Of a stretch of DNA of 64,000 nucleotides, positions 10,081 to 23,299 are shown piece by piece (position 1 is the first letter of the stretch; each line of letters begins with the position of its first letter). This stretch comes from Chlorophyllum brunneum. Lineage: Eukaryota; Basidiomycota; Agaricomycetes; Agaricales; Agaricaceae. The stretch is taken from contig OY756148.1 in NCBI GenBank assembly GCA_963576785.1, positions 1,302,001 to 1,366,000 of the forward strand. The letters run 5' to 3'. Both the position numbers and the translations under genes were made by a program. A model generated the notes under the pieces. The model had not been told where the DNA came from and made no database searches. It saw only the letters and a list, made by a program, of their open reading frames with translations.

Positions 10081-13000
10081 GATGGTAAGAAACTGAGGTT
10101 TGGGTGGGTGAGGCTGTTCCTGACGACACCTGTCTAGTTTATGGGTAGCGAGGACATCGGACCAATCGGAGCCACACAGATCAGGTGTGACGAGATGATG
10201 AATGGGTGGCGCGGAAAACGTTGTGTCGAGTTGTGGACAAGGGTGGACGCGGGATTGGTCCGCACCTGCCTCCTAAAGCACTGCAGGACGCGGCGATGTC
10301 GTGTCTATTGTCTTCCAGCCTGCGACCTTGCACGTGAGCCCGCAGATCTCGCTAAACCCGGCCTGCGATATTCTTGGCTCGTCGTAGCTCTCTATCAGAC
10401 GCCATTAATGGCCCAGAGCGCTCTCATCTAACCTTCATAGCTTTTTGTTCGTAAATAAACCTGTGGTATTTCGGTGCTTTTTTCAATCATGTCCGTCCTT
10501 GTTCCAACCCCATATGAATGTCCCCGTCCATCTCAAACGCTCGTCTCTAGCTGGAATTGCGGTATTGATCTTGATGAGTGCTTCTCTGATTATTGACCAT
10601 CTATGGCGTCTTGCCGATCCGGACGGGGTGTCAGAGGACGTCGTTTCACGGATGGGAAACTGGGCAACCAGGAAACCACCAGATGCGTGGTTTTGTACAC
10701 GATTGCGCTCCACTTCTTCTTCACAGACCGGATCTCAAGTTAACATCCCCGAGAGGGAGTCATGACAATGGCCCGCAATAGCGGTACGAATCACCAAGAC
10801 AGCCTTGAGCCACCCGCCAGCCAGCCACGAGTTGCACGGCCAACGACCCTTGAGCCACTTTCCGTTGTCGAAGGGCTTGATTATTACATGACGACATCTG
10901 ATGAAAGCATCCAAAAAATCGGTGCACTACTACTTAATAGCCTTACGCCAGGATGCCATCGCTTGAATACCACATCACCCAATGGAGTCCCGTTTGTGAG
11001 AGAAGTTCATAGCCGCCGCTTTAGACCTTACCAGGGAGTTGAATTAACCTTTCTTGGCGTGTCAAATATGTATGTCAGATCAATGACCACCTTGCACATC
11101 ATGTGCGGATATGTCAGACCCAAGACAAGTGGAATTTAGCAATATACTGCGCAAATCTGTGCCATATCAGGTTCGGTGTGGTAAGTGAGCTGCGATGGAT
11201 AAGTAAGAGAAGCCCTTGGATAAAGATGGCGATCGACCACAATTATTCTTCTCAGCCAGGCTTCCATCGTCTGTGATCCTGGAGATATAGGTGGGTAAGT
11301 ACTATACTTATCTCAGACAATACACACCAGCAGAAGGTTTCATCGCCACAGCGTTACGAGATCCAAATGGCGTTGAAAGGATACAGACAAATAATAAATG
11401 ATATGACCGAATAGCCCATCCATTAATTTCGGTGGCAAAAATAACCCAAGAGGGTAAGCGGTTCATCAACGTTCAACAATGGCATTAACCTGGGTTTCAA
11501 AATGAGAAACTCGATACGCTCAGTGGAATTTGGAAAGATCCTGATAACCCACCAACATACATTCCCCATTCGTCTTTGCACGATAAAGATGTTGATCCAG
11601 GTACATATCTCTCTCACCCTTGTTCCCTTGAAATGTGTCACACAAGAAGTATGATTATTCCGCCGGCTGCTTTAATGTTGCGACTTGGGGAGGAACAATT
11701 CTACAGGCGGGTCAAATGACTCAACCTTGCGCCCACCGACTCTTCTCAGTTCTCGCAAGGGTAGCAGAAGTCCTCGGTACACTCATAGAAACGCATAATC
11801 TCCATTCACATCATACGCACGCATTTTGCTGAAGAAGCTGATCGGAACCTTTGTAGGGTTTTCTTTGTGGGTCGCTTATTCAGACCCAGCCTCAGAAAGA
11901 AATAAGATTCATCAAGCGAAACAGTAATTGGCGGTGATGTGCGAAAATTTTAGGACTTATAACCTCCGGCCTCGGTCACCGTCATCAAGCTTGTCGGAGG
12001 TGGGGACCTCCCTTTGGGTCGGGTGTATCTCCCGTTACCCTTGATTTCTACTACCGTGTTAGTGTTTCGGGGACGTCGATTGGCTTCAGGGCTGAATACG
12101 CATTCTCCGCGGCGAGAACACCCTTCGAAGATCGTGCAGGGAGTATCGGCGTCTCGTTTACCGACGGATCACTGCAAGTGGTCCATTACGCTCTTCTACA
12201 GCGTTGGATCGATCCAACTCAGATTGTTTGAATTTGATCACAACCGGAAATCTGCGCTGTGACACGGCGGCAAGTGCCAAAGGGACAAGTCCACATCGCA
12301 ACGAGATCCGTTCCTGGTGTTTCTGGGAGTGGCTGAGAAGCAAAAAGTAGAGTTTGAAGGACGTTATCTGCTTGGGGTTTTTGAAATTAATACCGGTCTT
12401 CCAAAGTTAACCCACGTGGCCAGGAATAAAGCAGGGACGGCAGGAGTCAACAAAAGAAAATCCGGTCCACTAGTCCTTGGCTCGACTTAGGTAAATTCAA
12501 AGGAAATGTATAGCAAAACCCAAAGAATTAAGGGGCCTAGTCCACTCAAATCCATGCTAAAATGACACCTCCGTCCCGGACATTTGGTCAGCCAAACCAA
12601 ACCGTTCAATTTCCCAACCCAACCCTTACCAACGCCCACTATTCTATTACTGTTCTTGGACAGACAGCATTTTTCCTTTGTCGGGTTTGGGGAATTGTTA
12701 GGGTGCTTTTGGGTAACCCTGTGGCCTTCCCAGCTGTTCCAAGCCAGCCGATCTATACCAGATGCACGCATATAAAGATGAAACAGGATTCATAGCCTCT
12801 CAAGCTTGATTCCCCCGTTGCTGTCCCTTTCACCTCGCCCCAGGTAGCTGGGACATTTTATCGAGACTTCTTTCACGCGAGTGTCGCTCCCCATGTGCAA
12901 ATACGAAGTGTGAGTACCATATACTCGTTTCTGCTGGAAGCCCTGACCATTGACATGAGCTGTCCGACGGGATCGTACAGGGTCGGTGACTATTACAGAG

Positions 13001-13947
13001 GATGCGGGGTGCGTCGTTGAGCTCGTTCCCTGCAAAACGGCTAACAGCATGTCTTTCACAGCACTTTCACTTACGTTACTATACCGGCGAGGTAACTGAT
13101 TGTGGCCTTGGGGTATGCAAAACGAGCAAACAACATATGCATGGCGATGCAAGGAACTGTGACTGTCCTGAGGTGAGTCAGATTCCGTGGCCCATTTTCG
13201 GTTGTGTATGATGCATTGCCCGAGTGGCTCATAATGCACAATGACTCGGTACGATGCTTACCGATGGTATTCCTAGGTTATCGTTGAAGATAGAAAGGTC
13301 GAAAACTTGTTTCAGAACTGCTTCGCACAATGCAAACGTACTGTGCGGTGATGGGTTCGGGTTGTTGTTGTTTTGGTGCCACGGTATACTTTGAGCCCCG
13401 AACATTATCCAGCGTGGCAGCGGGTGCTCGTTGGCGCAGGGTGGGGTCGTGGTGATCATGTATTGATATCCTTTCCGTCTCATTTGCTATTCGAACCTTC
13501 TCCTGCACGGCTGTGTCCCAGGCTTCTCTCCCTTATACGTAGAATAGGACAGTTGGGCTATATCTGTGTTGTTCCACAGAGTCCGGACCCGAGCCGGGAG
13601 AACGAGATGTTTGAGGAGAGGATGCCATATAGATCTAAATTTGCCAATGCCCTAAATAGAATGGAATGATGACCAGGACGCTGCTGGCGTCTGCTCGCTG
13701 TTCTTTAAGGAGGTAGTAGTAGGACGCTGCGGATGACTACCTAGATGGATGTGCGAATCAATCACGATATCCCTGCTAGGCATTGAAAGACACGCGTTCG
13801 AGGCTGAGCATCCTTCGCGGGCAAACCCTTGACGACCATATATCTCCTGATTACATAAACCAGCTCACATGTTCAGCTCGCCTGACCAGCGTTGGCCTTG
13901 GTTGTCTGCACCATATCTCCTCCGCTCAGGTCCCTGGTCCAGCTCTC
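10081..13947. other. Gene-poor 3.9-kb interval
   Basis: No gene is convincing here. The best ATG frame is 10762-11139 (+, 125 codons), which has no domain, no low-complexity bias and no paralogue in the window. The frame at 12790-13239 (-) has no ATG start. I looked for reverse transcriptase, integrase and transposase motifs and for long direct or inverted terminal repeats by eye and found none. An ACGCGT hexamer lies at 13792-13797, about 150 bp before the next start codon. Part of the interval must be promoter for the genes starting at 10080 (-) and 13948 (+). The remainder could be degraded repeat DNA, which I cannot demonstrate. Confidence 0.4.
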
Positions 13948-14940
13948 ATGCCTTCCTGCAAGTCTCTACATCTACATAATCAGAATCTAGGCACTCACGC
14001 TTGATATTCAGTCGCGGACGTCAAGGCCAAGGCTTCGAAAGCAACCAGCTCCGGGGTTCAGAAGCTCCAGAATGTCCGAGACCGTAATACCAGGTGCGGT
14101 TTTTACACGCGCAGGTCGTCCAGGTTCTCAAAACCAACCACAGCGTGCCGTTGAAAAAGACAAACTGGGATCCGCACAGTGGTGCACCACCACCACCACC
14201 TCCGCCTAGGGTCAATTCGAACAGCAAGCCCGTCGCCCTCGCACATTTTCCACCACCCCCAAGTCGTACCGGTTCATCAATAGGTTCAGGATCTGCGACT
14301 CCTGCTACGTCACTCAGTCGGGCGCCTAGTTCTGCGTCATCCGCTCCGCCACCTTTACCCGGCCGAAGTTCTTCTGCGGGCGTCCCGCCTCAACTTCCAA
14401 GAAGGACAAACACATTGTCGCCACCATTACCCAGCCGTGGTGGTTCCACCTCTCCTGCGTCCTTTGGTTCGGTTTCTCCATCACCACCTGCACCACCGCC
14501 ACCACCACCACCCAGGACGCCTTCGTCAGTTCAAGTCACGCCGCCTCCGCCTCCGCCCACCAATCTAGCTACGAAACCTGGAGCAACACTTGCCCCAAGT
14601 TTCCCAACTCCAGCCCCTGTATTTTCGGCCCGTGCGCCGCCTCCAAAGCGATCGCCTGCGATCTCGCCGCAGATAAAACCTCCGTATATTGAAGAGCTGG
14701 AAGAGCATGCCGTAAATGATGGTATAGACTGGGCACAATTATCGGAGAAAGATAAGGAGGTGTTTTTCAGTTGGCTTGATGAGTTCTTTACTCGCTTGCT
14801 TGGTGTTCCTGTCGGACCTGGACAGGGTGCGACCCACGGAGCACGACCTCTCTATATGGGCGTAAGTGTTGCGGTTGTTTCTTGGTGATTCCATGTTCAC
14901 TCATTCCCAATCCAGACGAAACCGATATGAATAATGGGCG
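13948..14940 (+). CDS. Polyproline-rich protein, verprolin/WIP-like composition
   Basis: Reconstructed exons: 13948-13957, 14012-14093, 14144-14861, 14926-14940 (274 codons). The first coding exon is only 10 nt (Met-Pro-Ser plus one base) and is followed by an intron with a GC donor (GCAAGT). The join restores a smooth Lys/Ala-rich helix (FADVKAKASKATSSGVQKLQ) that runs into DRNTS and VPLKKTNWDPHSG. Four or more PPPPPP tracts then alternate with Ser/Thr-rich linkers, as in actin-regulating SH3 ligands. A short acidic and aromatic block (INDG-like, DWAQLSEKDKEVFFSWLDEFF) closes the protein. I see no WH2 or SH3 domain. The C-terminus after residue about 268 is short and may be truncated. A role in actin assembly is only a guess from composition. 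Confidence 0.6.
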
Positions 14941-15096
14941 GAAAGGAATGGACTACAGTATAATACACGAGTCAAGTAATATCAACCTATACAAAATTGA
15001 TTGGACAGGGATAATTTAGCTGAATGTTAGCCTGTACGAGCTCAGCTCATTTTGGGGTGACGGCGGTATGCACGTCAAAATAAGAATAGGGATGTA

Positions 15097-16691
<1,595 letters not shown>

Positions 16692-17012
16692 TGTGGGCGC
16701 GTGTGTGGACAAGGGTGGTGGATATGGCAAACAGATATCAAATCCTGCTATGATGATGTGACGAAGTACCTTTCCTGTCACGCAACATCATGAGCAAATG
16801 ATTTGATCACAGAATCGATCACCTTGAGCTCAGTAACCAGTCAGTCCTTCCAGAGGAGGCCCTTGCGAGTCTGAAATACTCGGCAAACCCATCAACCTGG
16901 ATCCCTTATATGCCCTGATGTAACACAAACTACATGGGTACGAGACATCTAATGGCAAGTAATAGGGAGAGCAACAAAGCAGTCCGCAAGTCTTAACTTA
17001 ACGCCCTACTCG
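16692..17012. promoter_or_regulatory. Divergent promoter region DIM1 / F-box-like C
   Basis: The 321 bp between the start codons of DIM1 (-) and F-box-like paralogue C (+) must contain both promoters. A TATA-like sequence (CTTATATG) lies about 105 bp upstream of the F-box start. No other element is clear. Confidence 0.4.
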
Positions 17013-18893
17013 ATGGTGCTTTCGACCCCTCTCAGCCGCAAACTCCATACTAACGATCCACCTACTTTCGAGGAGGCTATCGCAGCCAGAGAGGCGCTGA
17101 GAAGCTCATTAACCAAAGTGCAGGCTCTCGAGAACGAGATCGCACACATCCAAAGCAGATACAACAGCCTTTCTCTCGAAAGTCGAGAACTGACGAGTTT
17201 TATCAAAGGCCACAAGCCGCTTCTATCTCCCGCCCGCCGACTGCTCCCCGAGATCCTCCAGGAAGTATTCTACCATTGTCTTCCGGTGGCCCATAATGCA
17301 ATTCTGGACGATAGGCAAGGACCTCTTTTACTCGGTCACGTTTGCAGTCAGTGGAGGCAGATTGCTTATTCCACACCAAAGTTGTGGACTTCGATTCATA
17401 TTTCCACTTACTCCGTCGACTCTCCGCGTCTCCCCTCTAGTCCTCAAGACTTGGCGCAGCAAAACGCAATCTCATCCTGGCTCTCTCGCTCCGGCGTCCT
17501 TCCACTGTCAATCTCTATGTATTGCAGTGGAACTGGAAGGTCTCCACCCACATCACCACTCAATAACGAAGTGCAACCTTACCTGGACCTCATCACACCA
17601 CACATAAACCGTTGGAAATCCATACGCTTCACCCTTCACGATTTTGATTGGACACCTTTCTTCACACGGTTCACGGCTTCCGACTTCCCTTTGTTAGAGA
17701 GCCTTCATATCGACGGTTCTCATGACAGGTTCGCATCACCGTCCCGGATGGACTTGGCTATTCTGGGGGGTGATAACATACTGAAAGCACCTCTCCTTCG
17801 CGTCCTCTCTTTTCCCATATATACACCTCATGTGCTTGATGTAGGTCTGCGGTGGAAAGACCTCACCGGCCTTGACTTGGGGACCTGTAGCCTGCTACTT
17901 GGGGACATCTCCCGAGCACTGACGCAGTGCTCCAACCTCGAATTCTGCTCCGTTTCACCAGTCCCCAGTGGCCCAGCATACCTCACACCATATCTCGCGT
18001 CAACTAGTTCACCTGCACCATATCATATGACTGGAGTGACCCTACCAAAGCTAGGAACTTTGGTGATCATAAACCGGTCGGGGATCGATGACACCGTCTG
18101 CCAACTATTCGCATGTGTGTCAGCGCCCGCACTTCGCCATCTCTCGTATGAAAGAGCGTGTCCTGTATATCCTGACTCTCCTGGAGTTAGGGAATCCCAA
18201 ATGAAGCTGTCAGACGCTATCGGCTCCTTCCTTCAGCGACTAATCCACCCTCTCGAGGAGTTAAGTGTCTGGACCAACCCATTCCAGAGGGCATTCCTGA
18301 TGGATATCTTACCCATTCTACCAGAGTTGAAGAGGTTATCAGTGAAGGGTTATGCAACGTTCGGATCGGGTCCTATGTATAACCCCTCATCGCAACCATC
18401 GGATCACTCAAAGGGCAGTCTCTTCCTGGCGGATTTCATACCCAACCGCATCCATAAAACCAGCAACCCCGCATTCCTCGATAGCGATGATAGTAGCGAG
18501 AGCGAAGAAAGCACCTTATATCGTCCTTGCATTTGCCCGAAGCTTGAAGTTTTCCATTTTGTCGATGCTTTATTCACGGACGCTATGGTTGTGGAATTTC
18601 TACGCTCTAGGTCCATAGACCGCAAAAAAGGTAACGTCGCTCACCTCCGTCGGGTTAGTATATCTTTCGACTCCGCGCGGTCGGAGTTTCAAGAAGAAAA
18701 GAGGGCCGCGATCATGAGCGAGATAGAGATCTTGGAGAGAGAGACAGGCTTGCGAGTCGACCTCCGGTATCCCCCAGTCGAGAGCCCCCATCCATTCCCT
18801 ATGTTGGCTCCAGTATATTCTCCCTATACCGGACTCGGGTATCCCGGCACAGCTAATGTAGGCGCTACCCCTCCACCTCATCTTGTGTTTTAG
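17013..18893 (+). CDS. F-box-like protein, paralogue C
   Basis: Single-exon frame of 626 codons from ATG. The coiled coil at residues about 20-65 (EAIAAREALRSSLTKVQALE) precedes ARRLLPEILQEVFYHCLP, NAILDDRQGPLLLGHVCSQW and RQIAYSTPKLWTSIHI, the same F-box-like core as in paralogues A and B. A Leu-rich region to about residue 560 follows, with an acidic Ser/Asp/Glu linker (DSDDSSESEES) in the same relative place as in the paralogues. It lies 7 kb from the tandem pair on the opposite strand, divergent from DIM1, so the duplicate has moved or been inverted. The probable role is SCF-type substrate binding; the target is unknown. Confidence 0.88.
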   Translation: MVLSTPLSRKLHTNDPPTFEEAIAAREALRSSLTKVQALENEIAHIQSRYNSLSLESRELTSFIKGHKPLLSPARRLLPEILQEVFYHCLPVAHNAILDDRQGPLLLGHVCSQWRQIAYSTPKLWTSIHISTYSVDSPRLPSSPQDLAQQNAISSWLSRSGVLPLSISMYCSGTGRSPPTSPLNNEVQPYLDLITPHINRWKSIRFTLHDFDWTPFFTRFTASDFPLLESLHIDGSHDRFASPSRMDLAILGGDNILKAPLLRVLSFPIYTPHVLDVGLRWKDLTGLDLGTCSLLLGDISRALTQCSNLEFCSVSPVPSGPAYLTPYLASTSSPAPYHMTGVTLPKLGTLVIINRSGIDDTVCQLFACVSAPALRHLSYERACPVYPDSPGVRESQMKLSDAIGSFLQRLIHPLEELSVWTNPFQRAFLMDILPILPELKRLSVKGYATFGSGPMYNPSSQPSDHSKGSLFLADFIPNRIHKTSNPAFLDSDDSSESEESTLYRPCICPKLEVFHFVDALFTDAMVVEFLRSRSIDRKKGNVAHLRRVSISFDSARSEFQEEKRAAIMSEIEILERETGLRVDLRYPPVESPHPFPMLAPVYSPYTGLGYPGTANVGATPPPHLVF

Positions 18894-19360
18894 TAATATA
18901 GCAGTATTGAGTGAATTACGAGAGATTAGAATATTTTAACATTAGAGACGGTATGAATTTACAAACCAGCCTATTGTTGTTCTAACATAATGTCCATGTT
19001 CATTCCGATCGTGGGTTGATTTAACGACTTATCGGAGCCATCCGAACTTTCCGAGCATGCTGAAGGCGCTTAACCATAACCCTACTGCTCCCAATCGAAC
19101 ACCTGGAATGATAGAGGCGAATCGACTTGAATGCACAACGTTATGCGCATGGTGTAGAAGTTCCTACTGATCCGATATGGAATCTCGTCGTTGGCTAATC
19201 CATTCCTCACATACTTAAGTACTACGTCCGCCTTTTTCTTTATATTACATACTAACACACAAAACCACTCAACAGAACCTCGTTTCCGGTAGAACAAGAA
19301 AGCCAGGTCCTCAGTGAAGTCGAGATACACCTTCATACTCGGAATCCACTGCGACGGGGG
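18894..19360. other. Convergent 3' intergenic region
   Basis: This lies between the stop codons of F-box-like C (+) and the TKL kinase (-), so 3' UTRs of both genes are expected. A minus-strand ATG frame of 84 codons (19082-19336) is present but shows no domain. An alternative last exon of the kinase could reach into this interval, ending at 19311. Confidence 0.4.
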
Positions 19361-21160
19361 TCACGCTGTCAATGGACTGCTGAACCTGGGAAGTCTGTGA
19401 ATAAACTTCCATGGTTTCTGGTAAAAAAAATTATCATTCACCTCAAGCAGGAGCTCATACACACGCCCATAATCCACCTGGGCCCCTGGCTTGGAACTAG
19501 CTACCTTCTCAGAATTGAACGCAGGTTGCTGCACGGCCGATTGGCCGCCCTGCGATTCCAGCAGCTCTAGGATGCCACTCCGGACTTCCCAGCATGTGGG
19601 GCGTGCTTCGGGATCAAATCTCAAGCAAGCATCAATCAACGCCCACAGACCATTGCTGACTTCGTTGGTAGTGCCCGATAGTTGAGGCGGATGGACAGGT
19701 GGCTCAGCTCTCTGAAGGGCAGCTATGACCTGGAAATCATTGAGGTATTGGGGGAAGGGAAGTAGATGTGTTAGGATCTGAATGTTTGCTCGTCAAAGAT
19801 CTAGCAACATTCCACGAATGGGGTGTAAATACCTCGTAGATCAGGCAGCCGAGCGACCAGATATCGGAAGCTTTTGATGGTCGGATTTGATCATCCCCAG
19901 TAAATATCTCTGGCGCTGTCCAACGCGCTGAACCAGCTACGATTGGAGTCCGAACATCATGCGCGCTAGTGAGTGGTGCCAAGTTGCCTGTCAAGAAGCA
20001 TGACAACCCAAAATCAGCTATCATCGCCGTCCCTTGGTCTGATATTAGTACATTTGGCTGCGAAGAGGTAGTAAATGAGCAGTCCAATCGTACAAAAAAA
20101 ATTATGGAGGCATACACCCTTGAGGTCCCCATGCGCTATGTCCAAACTATGCAGGTATCCAAGTCCTTCAACAACATCAAAAATCTTGGACATGATTAAA
20201 CAGGCTCTTAGCAAGCGTAAAAGTAGTGACGTGCTCACCAAGAGTAACTTTTTGTCATGGGGTAAATCCCTTGCGTATTGCTGTCGGAGATTGCCATTCT
20301 TCATCCACGAGGAAGCAAGTACGACGTCCCGGGATTGATCTGGAAGGTATATGCCTTGGAACGGCAAAATATTGGGATGGGATAAATAGGACCAAGATAT
20401 CAGCTCATTGAGGTGCATCTATGGATGGAAATTAATATGAGAATTATGTGTTAAATGGCGGCCGAGCCCACCCTCCAATAATCGGCATTGCCACGGCGGG
20501 GAAACTTGAGACAGATTGCGTGCTTCTTGTACAGTCCCTGGTACACATCTGCAAATCCTCCCAATGTATCTGGGTTTCCCAAGTCATACTGCACCTCCCG
20601 AAGCTCATACCATCGAGGAAACACCCAGGCAGAACTGACAAGGTCGTGGAGTAGTGAAAGAAGACATCTGCCTTCGTCTGTCTGGATGGCGCACCCTTCG
20701 CGCAATACCTGGGGTTAATATCCGTGTATGAGCGAGCTAGTGCTGGGATAGAGATCAGAGCACGTACCATGTCAATAAAGTCAACCATGTTCTGTGCATT
20801 GGCTCCTCGGAGCTGACACACTTGCGCTCTCAGACTTTTGTTTGTCGATATTTCCCGAAGTAATGCGCGACATTCTGGTGCTAGGGAAAAATCCGGGAGA
20901 GTGGAGGAACGTGTGATCCACCGTAGTAGGAAGAAGGAGGAGAACAATCCGAACAGTCGTCCTAATAGTGAGGAATCAAGTCCTATTACGTTCCTTTCCA
21001 ACTCTTCCAGCGAGCAGAATGGACGGCTCGATGTTGGTAGACAGGCTTCGGGTAATCGGACTTCTTCCGCCAGGAGCGGCTCCGTGAGTGAAGGCGACGG
21101 CTCTGGTATTGGCTTTCCAGCCACTTTACTGTGACTACAGCTAGCGGTCATGAGTGTCAT
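19361..21160 (-). CDS. TKL-type protein kinase (predicted active)
   Basis: Exons on the minus strand: 20768-21160, 20472-20708, 20239-20418, 20116-20184, 19833-20057, 19361-19777 (506 codons). The N-terminal region (about 160 residues) ends in CQLRGANAQNMVDFIDM, a linker also present in the neighbouring paralogue. The kinase domain shows a Gly-rich loop (TLGGFADVYQG), the VAIK-type Lys (ICLKF), a catalytic loop HGDLKGPNVL, DFGLS and APE (TAPEIF), then SDIWSLGCLIYE and RPTCWEV. The HRD Arg is Gly, but the catalytic Asp and both metal-binding residues remain, so activity is plausible. The fold and motifs match tyrosine-kinase-like Ser/Thr kinases that are expanded in mushrooms. The last exon is uncertain: a donor after LLLE, at the position used in the paralogue, would shift the stop to 19311. 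Head-to-head with the paralogue at 21611. Confidence 0.88.
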
Positions 21161-21610
21161 TTCGCACTTTTCAGTCAGAAATCATCAAGAGGTTAGCATA
21201 AAGTTAGAGGTAACGAAAGGATAAGCGTTACCTCGATAAGTTTTTGTCAGGTTACGAATCAAATGCTGGGTGGGGCGAGGGGGTTTTCAAGGGAGAGGTG
21301 AGTCGTGATAATATCATGTCTTGATATGCTGGACTATGAGCTATGGAAATGCGAAGGCAATGCATGACGGTTAACAGCAAGATGTCAAACCTGGGTCAGC
21401 GAGATTGGAAAATGCAGAGCTTGGCACAGACTTGATCTACGATTGTCCCGGTCAGCTTCCGGTGGCTGTTGGACGAATGCCTCAATTCAAGTCAAATGGG
21501 TACGTTGGGCTTCCAGTTTCACCCCCAATCCTTTCCTCGCGCACCAGCTTACTCGTCAGGAGCTTTCCACTCCCTACATTTTTCAGCATTACCGTATCGG
21601 CGGCATTGAC
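21161..21610. promoter_or_regulatory. Bidirectional promoter of the kinase pair
   Basis: The 450 bp separating the two kinase start codons must drive both divergent genes. No box stands out. If the right-hand protein starts at the later ATG (21692), the interval is 531 bp. Confidence 0.45.
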
Positions 21611-23299
21611 ATGTTCCACTTCAGTTCGGACTCGGGGTTACCACACAGTGCGAAATCGCAAGAGAAGCGTACGAGTTTTTGCGACTTGATCATGGAGTCG
21701 TCCGCTGTTGAACCAAAGTCCCGCTCACCGTTGTTCGGCAGGGGGCTACTCCAGCTGGTTCCTTGCTCTATTCTCAACTGGTTTGGGCTGGAACCTATTC
21801 CCTCTGTATCTCTGGACGACTGTCGCCTGCTACTCGGGAAGATATCAGAGAGCCCAGTTCCGCAGGTCAGAATTTGCCAACTACGGGGAACCGATGCGCA
21901 GACCATCATCGATTTCCTCGACATGGTACGTGGTATGCGAGTTAGTAGTAGCCTACTAAGGTATCGGCTTACAGATTTTGCGCGAGGATATTCTTGAGAC
22001 CTATGAAGTCAGGGGGCTCCTTACCTTGCTTCAGAGGCTTGCCAAAGCTGCCAAAGTTTTCCCTCATCAGGACATCGGAGGTATTCAGTACAGCTTCAAT
22101 GAGCCAATCGCATCGGGAGGATTCTCGGATGTCTACAAAGGGACGTGGTATCAAGATCCGATCTGCCTTAAAGTGCTCCGGCAGAAAGATATTCGGTTGA
22201 AGGTTGATTCCGCTACAAACAGAGCTGGAGTAAACCAGATTTGACGACGTGTATAGGTGCACATTGATGAATTGTTTAGGTTCTCCCAACTGTCTCACCC
22301 TAACGTCGTACCTTTCTATGGGGTATATTCTACTGGCAATTTGTGGCTCGTGTCACCATGGATGGATAATGGAAATCTCCGTGATTGTCTCGCTACTCAC
22401 CCTCCAGTGGAAAGTATGACTTTGGCAAGTATCCTTCCAAAACCTATAATCTGTATATTCAAATGGGTTACAACCAAGGTTTCCGACATTGTCTACGGAC
22501 TTGGGTACTTACATAGTATGGGGACAATCCATGGAAATCTGAAAGCGGTTTGCTTGTTTGACCCTCTGGATCATCACATTGCTGACTCGTGCCCCTTCTT
22601 AGGAGAACATACTCGTTTCAGACATGGGGAGGGCGATGATAACTGACTTCGGACTCCCCCACATTATAGGGGACACCATAATGACGTTCGCCACTTCGCA
22701 TGTAATTGCCACATCGAACACAGCCAGCTCAGTGTGCTGGGCATCACCGGAGATAGTAATATCCGGGGACGACCACGCCAGGCCATCAAAGGCTTCTGAT
22801 GTCTGGTCGTTTGGTTGTATAATGTACGAAGTACGTACGGCCATGTCTCCTAGCAAGTTTAACAATCCATTGACACCACCCCAGGTTTTGTCAAGAATGC
22901 CTCCGTTTTATCAGTACAAATACGACTTTCAGGTCGTAGCTGCTTTACAAAGGCACGAATTGCCCTTACGACCGCGCCAGAAAGATGGTACGGACAACAT
23001 TGATGAAGATATGTGGGGGCTGATGGTAACATGCTGGGACATGGATCCCGATACACGACCGAACTGCCAAGAGCTACAGGGGACCTTAGAACGTCTAGGG
23101 TTTAAGACAGGTCCTCCAGATTGGGCCATGACATATCCAAGGCGTTTTCCAACACCCAATACACTGAAATTATCCATTGACTACAAACGTGTTTTGAAGC
23201 TCCTCTTACAGGTAAGTGGTCGATTCTGCCAAGGACCATAGCTAACTCAAAATCCCCACGGAACATTAATGATATCTGTCTCATTAGTGTTCCGGATGA
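21611..23299 (+). CDS. TKL-type pseudokinase, paralogue of the adjacent kinase
   Basis: Exons: 21611-21925, 21975-22202, 22257-22424, 22479-22547, 22603-22830, 22885-23211, 23288-23299 (448 codons). Start at ATG 21611; ATG 21692 is an alternative. The intron positions of the neighbouring kinase are kept, and exon sizes match closely (228/237, 168/180, 69/69, 228/225). CQLRGTDAQTIIDFLDM precedes the domain. The Gly-rich loop (IASGGFSDVYKG), the Lys (ICLKVL) and DFG (ITDFGLP) are present, but the catalytic loop reads HGNLKAEN: the catalytic Asp is Asn. APE has become SPE. Known kinases with this change usually cannot transfer phosphate, so a pseudokinase, perhaps a scaffold or regulator of the neighbour, is inferred. 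The intron at 22425-22478 has a GC donor (GCAAGT). The last short exon is tentative; reading through gives a stop at 23241. Confidence 0.85.

Noticed and set aside
10762..11139. 125-codon ATG frame in the gene-poor region
   Set aside because: It has no recognisable motif, no splice support and no paralogue in the window; chance is as likely.
12790..13239. 149-codon minus-strand frame
   Set aside because: It begins with GTG, has no ATG and shows no domain.
19082..19336. 84-codon minus-strand ATG frame downstream of the TKL kinase
   Set aside because: It has no domain, is short, and sits where 3' UTR is expected.
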